NCBI GenBank assembly: GCA_002633005.1
Contig: NMRA01000119.1
Location: 257,636-321,635 of the forward strand
Source: Phoronis australis
Lineage: Eukaryota; Phoronida; Phoronidae
Reading direction: 5' to 3'
DNA length: 64,000 nt
Part shown: positions 24,201 through 30,340 of the stretch, one piece after another
Layout of the letters: each line of letters begins with the position of its first letter
Numbering within the stretch: position 1 is the stretch's first letter
The notes under the pieces: generated by a model
Databases searched by the model: none
What the model was told of the DNA's origin: nothing
The model's input: only the letters and a program-made list of their open reading frames with translations
Made by a program: the position numbers and the translations under genes

Positions 24201-27200
24201 AATAGAGATCTCTTCGCGATTCAATCCCTGGATTTTTCTGTTAGCAAGCGATTATTTTACCACTGTGCCGGGAGCAGGCATCGTACTCGAAAGTCTTAAG
24301 GCTATTTTATGTTATCCGAATTCTGACGTCATGTTTGTTTTTAAATAACGGTAAAGTTTAAATCTCTCTGTGAGTCCAAACCTCCATCAAGGTGTGACAT
24401 TTCCCGTCAAAACACTACAAAAAGTGTGAATTGCAAGGTTAAAATGTTCATTGAATCTCAATAAGTTGCACAGACTTTACTGTGTGCACATTGAGCGTGC
24501 TGACATGGCTCACGATCGCGTTGATTTTGTTTTCATATGACCAACTGACTTTTGTGGAGTGTTTTGCATTGAAATGACCGTTAGAATTTGTCACCTTCCA
24601 AAGTTTTGATTAATTGTTCCTGGATGGTTACAAACCTCTCCCGGATTAGTATAATTAAACTCTTTCCACAAAGTTTTGAGTTGAAACCGATGACTAACTG
24701 ACCAACCTGAGTGACGTGGGATTGCAATACCAAACATACCCTCCTTCCATGGATTGCTTGTAATCAAATGATAATTTCACCTTGGTTATAACATTTTTGG
24801 GGTCTGAAAGCCAACGTATTGACTATGAGTAAAAGTCAATAACTGTATAATATTGCTGTAGTATTTGCTTTTTCGGTTATCGTTCAACCAACCATGTTTG
24901 TGGGTTATCACATGGTAGTCTCATCAGAGCGAGCTAACACGTAATCGAGTCTCAGAGATTGTGTTCAACTAGCCTTAGAGAGTCGTTGAACTCTAGTTAG
25001 AGATTTTCTGAAGACATACTAATTTGCTCTTGTCTTTGAATATTTCATGACAGAACCACCTTCGACACCTCCTCGTCATCGATGAGGGGAAATGAAAGTC
25101 ATCCATCGCGCGTAGTGGATGATTGCGCTTTGGTTATTCGTGTCTCTGAAGTGGCGCGGTGATTTCTGTATTTTGCTGTGAGCACCTCTTCAAAAATTGC
25201 TGTAGCGATTTATTGTAGCCTTATACTGCAATTATGAAAACGACGCTCACCTTGTTTGATGATCATATTTTCAAAGAGACATTATTTATATTGTACTAAA
25301 GATCTGACCGCAAATTTTGTATTTTATGCTTATCTTGATGCCAATTAGGTTGCTTTAACAAAATTAATTTTTTTAATGTAGTGGTATTGTTAACGAGTTA
25401 AAAATATGAACACATTTATTTTTTTAATTATTTGTTGTTGTGTGACCTCCTTTGACATCTGTAGCAAGCCAAGACAACTGATTTTACTTTTTAATCGTAG
25501 AAGGTTACTGATGAAAATAATTTTTAAAGTTAGGACCCGGGTAAAATTGTCAGAACACTACATGGATTCGTATGGAACTTTCAGGTATTATACATTATCC
25601 TCTGTTCTCCAGAACGCTGTTATAAAATATTTTTAAAATTTTCCACTTTTGCATGGGCCGTTATCAGCAAATAAGACTTTAAGAAGTCAAAAGTTGCATA
25701 AAGTGAAATTAAATGATGATTTAGAAGTTGCACTAAAAAAATAAAAAATGCATGAAACAAAAAACAAAGTCCTGTTTATAAAACTGGAACAGGGTTTTTG
25801 AGATTTTGTCTTGGAACATGTTTATCAAATATAATTTGGTCATGCTGTTGATATCGTTGTTTTGCTATGAATGCACTTATCGTTTTCGCTATATTTTACT
25901 AAACGACTTCTAGTCACATGACCCAATTAATGGTAGATTGGTATTGAACCCTAAACCAACTTATAGGGACTTTCTACTTTCAGAAGATATAATTATATTG
26001 TTATGGAATTGTAATCTATAGTTTAGCTATATGCAGGCTGGTTGATAAGGTCCTACGTAACTTAACATGTAAGTTAGGCACATGTACAAGTACACAAATT
26101 TTACTTTCTCTTTGAATTTAAAGTAATCCTGGGAATGTGTACCATTTTCTGCTTGTTAGTTTCTTCTGTTTGCTTGGCAAAAAGTGAACCAGTTTCTTTG
26201 ATTGAATGTCCAATTCAGATTCCATTTGTTATTATTTTTCATTTGCTTTGTAAAAAGTGGACCTTTTTCTGAAAGGGGATTTCGGTTTCCTTCTTGTCAG
26301 GAACAAGTTGGTAGAGCTCTGGGTCAGTAGCACTGGATCGTGTTTGCTGGGCACGTGTGGCTAGTCTTTGACTCTCTTAATTACTCGTTGAGTGTTACAT
26401 AATTGTTAAACAAATTCCCATTAAGATTGTTTTTAACACAACAGAAAGTCCCCACAAGTGTCGGGTATCGATTCGCATTCATTCACTGGTCTCAACGGCA
26501 AACGATGGACAAAACAATAGCCGGACCTGGGTGGTGACACGTTTGATTGACAGCTAGCAAGCTCTGTTATGAAACACTGTCAACTGCCCTGTATTGACTC
26601 AACAGACTAGGGCTTGCCTAGCTGGGTTTGTTACCTGGCTTAATTAATATCCTGCTCTACCTGATGTCCAGGTGTTATTAAATCCCCTGTAAGACACCCA
26701 TGGCTAGTAATAGCCACCAGTATAATTGTCTCCCGCTGGGCAATTCGATTTCACAATTATTATCATTCATGACCACATGAGCTGGATTGGCCAGGCAGAC
26801 AGATACATCAGTCTTGACTGAATGGATTTGTGTTGACACTTCTAACAGTGTGTTTCCTCAGATCCAGCACTGGCTGTTTGTAAGGCACACACTGTTAGCC
26901 ATGAGCCTAATCCTAAACATTGTCCAGGGAAGGGCGGCCATTCATTGTTTGTGCTGGTCCTTAGGTACTCTTACTGTGGATGATACAATCTTCTACAACA
27001 GCTATATAACAAAAATGTGATGAACCCTTTCTGTTGTATATATCGTTGTGGATTGTGTTTCTGTCCACTGTTAAAGGCAATTCTTGTATTACTTTTCCAG
27101 GTGGGCGAAATCAGGATCATCAGAGGTAATGTAGGTTTTTGCGTATGAAGCCCTTTGCAAAAGTGTAAAAGAAAACAAATTATTGTACATTTTTAAAAAC

Positions 27201-29060
27201 TTGCTCAAAAATTCGTCAATTTTTCATTTAATGCTATGTAGGACCCTAGAAAAATGTCCCAATGTGGCTAACTTCAAAACGCCATATCTCGGAAATGACT
27301 GATCAGATTCATATGAAGTTGTAAGATATAATACTTTATCCACTGTTCTCCAAATGTTGTAAGGAATTCCTTTTAAACTGCTCCACTCTTGCAAGAGGGT
27401 CTATGGTTTTCATGATAAAATTATAAGTTGCGTAAAACAAAAACGGGAGTTATAATTCAGGAAACACTAACAGAGTTTTTGAGATTTCATCTTGAACATT
27501 TATATCAAATGGTCGTGTTATTTTTACCGTTGTATTGTGATCAACATACTTTTCTTTTTTGCTAAATTTTACCTGAAAGACATGATCACATGACCCCATT
27601 GTAGACAGATCGTTAAAACGTCAAAAATTGAATTCTACAGAAAACAAAAGTTACTTCCTAGTAAATTTAAATTTGTAGTTTTCTCATAGACTAGTTTATT
27701 TTTGTCGTTTTTGCAATAATCTTGAAAATTCATTGAATGAACGCAAAAATTGTGGAATTACTAGCTGTGTCCATTAGAATAAAGATGGTGCAGAAAATAT
27801 TCCGAGGTTTTTTCCATAAAAAGTATGCAAAAAAATATTTGTATGAACTGTCCTTATGTCATTAATAGAAGATTCATTGTATGTTATCTATAATTGTAAG
27901 TCCTGTTACTTGTCACAGTTGAAGTGGATTTGTGTTAATTCTCCAGAGGGAAAATGTCATTTGATGTAAAAAAATAATGGAAACAACTTTTGAGAAAATT
28001 CTGTTACCATGGTTTGTTGTATGCAGCTGGAACATTTGGTAAAACTTGATTATTCACAACAAAAAAGGCTGTTAATTTTGGATGTTACTACAGCTTTCAA
28101 ACTCTGACTGAAAAAAATTCTTAGGCAGCATTGACAGATTTTGTCGAAAATGTCAAAAAGTGTAATGCTAATACTGGTCTTGTAGCAAAACATAGTTTTG
28201 AATGTTGCATGCAGACCACTTTTTAAGACTGACTTGTTTGGTCAGCTCCTAATTCTGTGATTGTTCTTACAGGAATCGTAATTACAATAGTAACCATGGT
28301 GGTTATGGAAACCGTAGCTATGGTAACCAGGGCAGCTATGGCAACAATCGTGGCTATGGTGGTCAAGGGGGCTATGACAACCAGAGAGGTTATGGCCAGC
28401 AGGGCAACTATGGGAACCAAGGTGGCTATGGCAACAGTCGTGGCTATGGCAATCAGGGTGGATATGGCAACCAAGGATGTGGCTATGGTGGCCAGTCTAG
28501 AGGGCCAAGGCCTCAGCAGTACACAACATCTTCAGTAAGTTGGTTCATTTTCGAAGCTGTATGAAGACCAAAAATGTAGTCTCTTATTTTTTTTTTTTTG
28601 AAAATCGAGTTTGTGGTGCTTCTTTTTATTTGCTCACGAGCAAAAATGATGCAAAATTTTTTATTTACTCATTGCTTGGGAAAACCTTTGTGCGGACCTT
28701 GGTTGAATTTGGTGCAGGTGGACTTTTTTAATTATTTTAGTCGTTGAATGGAGGTCTCAAAATGAGTCCGGTTCAGACCAGAATCAGCTATGCTTTATTT
28801 AACCTAAAGTGATGGTTGCATTAGTTGTGTGTGAAAGCTAATTCCTGAAACAGGGTATAGTCATATCTTGAATCTGTCTCTCCTTTTTGTGGAGGTAGTA
28901 AAATTACTTTGTTTTAGAAGAGTAAGGTCCTGAACAAATAAAGAGTCGTGGCCCAAGTTAATATTGTGATGTTTTTGACCAGAAAACATTATTTTTCCAG
29001 AGACACCAACATTCTTACAACAGAGGAGGTTTCCCACAGCCACCCAACTATAGACGGTGA
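159..29060 (+). CDS. XRN2: XRN2 (Rat1) 5'-3' exoribonuclease 2, C-terminal part, 8 exons, 5' end outside window
   Basis: Eight exons (159-238, 773-829, 1626-1694, 2006-2134, 9225-9307, 27101-27125, 28273-28534, 29001-29060) join in perfect phase to 765 nt, giving the last 254 residues and a TGA stop. Recognition rests on the XRN2-type block HFKDPQYSADFLFPAK followed by PPRVLKPEDF and RPQLGFQ, which parallels HFKDPQFAEDYIFKA and the LKPSDW/KPQLGF segments recalled from vertebrate XRN2. XRN2 degrades uncapped nuclear RNA 5'-to-3' and drives torpedo termination by RNA polymerase II. The catalytic domain is encoded to the left of the window. Vertebrate XRN2 is about 950 residues, so roughly a quarter is seen. 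The extreme C-terminus is oddly G/Y/N/Q-rich here. Intron 5 (9308-27100) is 17.8 kb against 0.3-7.1 kb for the others. The convergent neighbour is NK2.1. An additional cassette exon at 4133-4273 is possible. Family assignment is firm; completeness between 2134 and 27101 is less certain. Confidence 0.93.
773..829 (+). CDS. XRN2: XRN2 exon
   Basis: 57 nt between TTCCTCTTTAG and GTGAGT. It encodes PVSSPLGQCEDIGTNNAI, then two bases (AG) completed by T of the next exon. Phase matches on both sides. This region corresponds to the short linker just before the HFKDPQ block of XRN2. Confidence 0.88.
1626..1694 (+). CDS. XRN2: XRN2 exon with HFKDPQ signature
   Basis: 69 nt between TTTTTTCAG and GTAAGT. 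It encodes IHFKDPQYSADFLFPAKILK plus GA. The HFKDPQ-x(2)-x-D-F/Y-x-F string is the clearest diagnostic XRN2 segment in the window. Confidence 0.95.
2006..2134 (+). CDS. XRN2: XRN2 exon with LKPEDF / PQLGF
   Basis: 129 nt between CATTTCAG and GTAGGA. It encodes HPPRVLKPEDFNKQ, then QYRPQLGFQPNSGYRND and ends VRMI plus AG. LKP-x-D-(W/F) and (R/K)PQLGF are shared with vertebrate XRN2. The trailing AG joins G of the exon at 9225 to give Arg, or T of the candidate cassette exon at 4133 to give Ser. Confidence 0.95.
3081..3194. repeat. long hairpin (MITE-like inverted repeat)
   Basis: Arms of 48 nt (3081-3128 and 3147-3194) match with about 3 mismatches around an 18-nt loop. Arm ends read GACTAGAATC and GATTCTAGTC. 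The flanks share words with 9820-9930, suggesting a dispersed family. Confidence 0.8.
4133..4273 (+). CDS. XRN2: possible XRN2 cassette exon (unconfirmed)
   Basis: A locally GC-richer stretch lies between a good acceptor (TTTCGTCTCCCTCAG) and donor (GTAAGG). It is 141 nt, a multiple of three, open in the frame set by the upstream exon, and phase 2 at both ends. It could therefore be included or skipped without a frameshift. The encoded Q/P/L-rich peptide (LAQCQVPPSAQQLCPSQPAW in part) has no clear match to remembered XRN2 sequence. It may equally be a chance open stretch. Confidence 0.3.
5150..5905 (+). mobile_element. 0.5-kb dispersed repeat, copy A (carries insertion)
   Basis: Shares with the other copies the ordered words CCCTAGAAAAATGTC, CACTGTTCCCC, AACTGTAACAG, TTTTGCTATGAATGTA, TTTTACTAAAAAGACA and CATGTGACCCAATTAATG. 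It is interrupted at 5539-5797 by a MITE-like element; the family sequence resumes with ACTTTCAGAAAATAC. No coding capacity. Confidence 0.75.
5539..5797. mobile_element. hAT-like MITE nested in repeat copy A
   Basis: Ends CAGGGCTTGGAA and TTCGAAGCCCTG are inverted repeats with one mismatch and the CAGGG start usual for hAT elements. Flanks TTTATTTC and TTACTTTC may be an imperfect 8-bp target duplication. The 259-bp interior is pyrimidine-rich on the plus strand and non-coding. Confidence 0.6.
6511..7600. repeat. 430-bp duplication joined by a single N
   Basis: The stretch from CACCAGCTCTGCTCACTCAG at 6511 to 6940 recurs at 7172-7600 with only scattered differences (for example CATCATACGG versus CGTCGTACAG). 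The junction is the N at 7171. This looks like two contig ends or two haplotypes placed in tandem. Confidence 0.8.
6941..7170 (+). repeat. 33-bp minisatellite, block 1
   Basis: About seven copies of a unit beginning TAACAGCCTAAGTTATTTCA. As 33 is a multiple of three, it produces a meaningless ORF repeating IFQQNNSLSYF. It ends at the N at 7171. Confidence 0.95.
7601..7795 (+). repeat. 33-bp minisatellite, block 2
   Basis: About six copies of the same 33-bp unit, one of them shortened. It is preceded by a near-copy of 6511-6940, so it appears to be the second allele or copy of block 1. Confidence 0.95.
7976..8180 (-). mobile_element. possible 3' tail of the LINE remnant
   Basis: Directly downstream (in the minus sense) of the LINE stop. 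Its plus-strand words TTACCCAAAGCACTTTGAGG, GAGTTGCTGGTGGTTTT and TTGTTAGG recur in order at 61150-61270, so it is a dispersed repeat and probably the LINE 3'UTR. Confidence 0.45.
8286..8640 (-). pseudogene. decayed non-LTR retrotransposon ORF2 C-terminus
   Basis: Minus-strand translation gives a block around RCSNHSLMTELG, then PREDRLCPCCERGEIENEYH and FLLVCPQY, ending DVAKL and a stop. A C-x2-C ... H-x4-C cluster after the RCS-x-H-x-L motif is typical of the C-terminus of many LINE reverse transcriptases. At least two in-frame stops (after LDA and after TELG) interrupt it. Upstream codons (FKLNLTLENYVLDA) look homologous but decayed. Confidence 0.72.
9225..9307 (+). CDS. XRN2: XRN2 exon, glycine-rich start of tail
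   Basis: 83 nt between GATTCTTGCAG and GTGAGT. It encodes HGMGGGSSQGGQYGNVPPPQ and ends TYG plus one base. This aligns in character with the vertebrate segment after the PQLGF block (M-P-R-G-S-G-T-G then P-P-P). Entry phase is 2 and exit phase is 1, both matched by neighbours. Confidence 0.88.
10011..10215 (+). repeat. dispersed repeat pair, copy 1
   Basis: ATGGCTGACGAGTGAAATTC, TATTTTGTCAAGTTTATCC and ACAAAAATAAAGATTAAGAA recur with few changes at 12021-12215. Both copies have the same orientation within XRN2 intron 5. Confidence 0.6.
12021..12215 (+). repeat. dispersed repeat pair, copy 2
   Basis: ATGGCCGACAAGGGAAATTC, TATTTTGTCAACTTTCTCC and ACAAAAATGAAAATTAAAAA match copy 1 at 10011-10215. 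Confidence 0.6.
13108..13241 (+). repeat. 15/18-bp minisatellite
   Basis: Two 15-bp units (TCTGCTATTCACTCA) are followed by about five 18-bp units (TCTGCTGTTCGCATATCG and variants) and a degenerate end. A 123-codon minus ORF across it is a shadow of the repeat. Two related units in the reverse sense (GTTAGCAGACGTATC) occur at 13565-13597. Confidence 0.93.
15236..15686 (+). mobile_element. 0.5-kb dispersed repeat, copy B
   Basis: Aligns with copies A, C, D and E over TTTGAGATTTCATTTTGAA, GGTTTTGCTATGAATGTAC, CTTACTAAAAAACATG, TCCAATTAGTAGCAGATTG and the end AATAATGTCATACATAACCT. The 5' part is more diverged. Confidence 0.7.
20280..20375 (+). mobile_element. possible tRNA-derived SINE head
   Basis: TGGCCGCGTTGG resembles an A box and GGTTTCAAGTGCC, about 50 nt downstream, a B box. 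The stems do not form a good tRNA, so it is not a functional tRNA gene. It could also be a chance match. Confidence 0.25.
20860..21220. promoter_or_regulatory. GC-rich island with TATA-like box, function unknown
   Basis: TCTATATAAACACTGC (about 20900) lies about 75 bp before a 230-bp GC-rich stretch with overlapping open frames. TATTTGTAAATA (forkhead-like) and ATTAATTGG (homeodomain-like) lie between. It may be an intronic promoter, a regulatory element or a foreign insertion. Confidence 0.25.
22500..22610 (+). repeat. dispersed repeat shared with 36930-37040
   Basis: TGGCCAACCTTAAAATTGCG and AGTTCAAGAATGGCGCATG match TGGCCAACTCTAAAATTGCC and AATTCGAAAATGGCGGATG at 36993-37033. Similarity continues upstream to the CGACTCAAGAAAAAA / TGACTCAAAAAACA words. 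Confidence 0.5.
24055..24280 (-). mobile_element. possible tRNA-derived SINE
   Basis: On the minus strand CGGCACAGTGGT resembles an A box and GGGATTGAATCG a B box at the usual distance. A unique body and a T-run/A-run end (AAAAAAAA at about 24056 on the plus strand) follow. No second copy was found in the window. Confidence 0.4.
25531..26065 (+). mobile_element. 0.5-kb dispersed repeat, copy C
   Basis: Starts TTAGGACCCGG and ends AAGGTCCTACGTAACTT, giving short terminal inverted repeats. The core words TGTTTTGCTATGAATGCAC and CACATGACCCAATTAATGG match the family. Confidence 0.75.
26330..26800. promoter_or_regulatory. candidate enhancer in XRN2 intron 5
   Basis: GC-richer island just upstream of the microexon with a perfect PBX-MEIS/PREP composite site TGATTGACAG (26544-26553), homeodomain cores (TTAATTAATAT at about 26640, TAATTACT, GTTATTAAAT, ATTATTATC), forkhead-like GTTTGCTGGG and an E-box CACGTG. 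Motif matches only. Confidence 0.35.
27101..27125 (+). CDS. XRN2: XRN2 25-nt microexon
   Basis: The acceptor is TATTACTTTTCCAG and the donor is GTAATG. Only 25 nt, encoding GGRNQDHQR when joined. Its entry phase (1) and exit phase (2) are exactly those needed to connect the exon at 9225-9307 with that at 28273-28534. No other arrangement between those exons that keeps the frame was found by eye. Confidence 0.78.
27238..27695 (+). mobile_element. 0.5-kb dispersed repeat, copy D
   Basis: Starts TGTAGGACCCTAGAAAAATG and contains CCACTGTTCTCCAAATG, TTTTGAGATTTCATCTTG and CACATGACCCCATT. It sits in the XRN2 intron just after the microexon, 1.2 kb from copy C. The 3' end is less clear. Confidence 0.72.
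28273..28534 (+). CDS. XRN2: XRN2 exon encoding G/Y/N/Q-rich prion-like tail
   Basis: 262 nt between TTCTTACAG and GTAAGT. It encodes 87 residues of repeated GGYGNQ, RGYGNQ and SYGNQG units with about 13 tyrosines and scattered arginines, ending SRGPRPQQYTTSS. The DNA is itself a degenerate tandem repeat (GGYTATGGCAAYCAR-like units), which produces a long open antisense shadow. Vertebrate XRN2 has a G/R/P-rich tail; this one looks more like FUS/hnRNP low-complexity domains. Confidence 0.9.
29001..29060 (+). CDS. XRN2: XRN2 terminal coding exon
   Basis: The acceptor is CATTATTTTTCCAG. It encodes RHQHSYNRGGFPQPPNYRR followed by TGA. The aromatic/proline/arginine ending is comparable in style to the vertebrate XRN2 end (YPLPPPSGRYNWN). 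Confidence 0.9.
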   Translation, partial: RHQHSYNRGGFPQPPNYRR

Positions 29061-30340
29061 TTGAACTTCGACGACACGTCAGCCTTCATTAGCTTACTTA
29101 TTGCCTGGACCAAACTTATGGACATCGTTTTGAAATCGAAAATTAGTTTTAACATCATGTAGCCCATAAAGACTCTTAAGCTTGGTCTCAGTGGTTGCCC
29201 TCCCACAGTAGAATGACAGCAACCAGAGGAGTTATTGTCAAATCGGTTTTGCATCCAGCTACCATTTCCGTGAACAGGATGTCAGCTATAGAAGAAGTGT
29301 TTTTGTATGTGTGATGTTATGAGGTTTTAGGTGTGGCGATATAGGAAATGTGCCTGTGTACATCTACGTAAGATTGCAGCTGAATCTGTCTTTGTATGTA
29401 CAGTACTTTTTGTTGGCTGAAACTGATTGGAGGAAATTTGATGTACTCAAAAATAGGAGGTTTAAATTACCACGCCCATTACTTGTTGCTCTTTGATAAG
29501 TTTTGCCCCTGCTCTGACTTGGTCTGGATAATAAAAGGCTGGGGTTTTCCAAGGCAACTGGATTTCAGAGCCCCTGTGACCACTAAAGGTTTTGTATTGA
29601 AACTTTGATGAAAATACTTACAAAAATGTGTCCACAATTTTCCCTATTTAGAGCAGATTTTTTTTCAAATCTCTGTGATATATTTAGTGTTAATCACTTT
29701 TCTGAGGGTAATGTGACACTTGATTTTAAATCAAACGTAAAATCGGTGGACTCTTTCTCAAAGTATCTTTATCCAAAGTTTGAAATCTTGCTCAAGCAGC
29801 GATCAATGAAAACATAATTTTGGGTCGGCAGTCAAGAACTCTCCATTTTGTTCTCGACTTATGTTCCAGACTACGCTTGGCGGTCGAGACAGTTACTGCA
29901 ATGTCTTCAAGTTTCGTTCTTTTGTTTAATTTTCAAAAGTAACCCTTGTTATCACTGTTGTATAAGAGGTAACAGATGGCAGCCAAGGTGAGGAACGTGT
30001 ATATACTTGATGCATCTGTGACGTGGGTGTCATTTTGTGGCTTAAGTTCATTTATTGTTCAGAAATATATTTTGTCGATTGGATGGCATTTCTGAGCATC
30101 TTAGGAGTCATGGTCGTGAATGTGTCGTGGCTGCTAATGTGTCATTCTTTTTTAAGAGAATGAGTCCTTCACCAAATTTTACTTTAGCAATTAGAACGGA
30201 GGTGTTATTTTTATAGAACATGTTAAGTAGTGTTTTAAACACGTGAAACTTTAATTGAGTCCAACTGTACATTTTTGAGAATGAACTGTTCCATTTGGAA
30301 TTACCTAAGTTGAAATAAAATTGTCTGTGAGAATGTTTTG
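29061..30340 (+). other. XRN2: XRN2 3' untranslated region (predicted)
   Basis: AT-rich sequence without a coding signal between the XRN2 stop and the AATAAA at 30314. An earlier AATAAA at 29530-29535 could give a shorter form. The end is inferred from the signal, not observed. Confidence 0.55.
30314..30319 (+). terminator. candidate XRN2 polyadenylation signal AATAAA
   Basis: AATAAA followed within 30 nt by a GT-rich stretch (TGTCTGTGAGAATGTTTTG), the expected downstream element. It lies about 1.25 kb after the stop. Confidence 0.5.

Larger units (their letters stand above)
9308..27100 (+). other. XRN2 intron 5 (17.8 kb)
   Basis: No exon that fits phase 1-1 was recognised. It holds repeat copies at 15236-15686 and 25531-26065, a related pair at 10011-10215 and 12021-12215, an 18-bp minisatellite, two tRNA-like SINE candidates, a poly-C run with an N at 14044, and two islands (20860-21220, 26330-26800) that look like candidate regulatory DNA. 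Confidence 0.75.

Noticed and set aside
24175-24280. Functional tRNA gene
   Set aside because: Stems do not pair as a tRNA and the B box is imperfect; kept as a SINE candidate instead.
28223-28474. Minus-strand ORF of 83 codons rich in I/V/A/T
   Set aside because: Exact antisense of the G/Y-rich XRN2 exon; the repeat periodicity keeps the opposite strand open.
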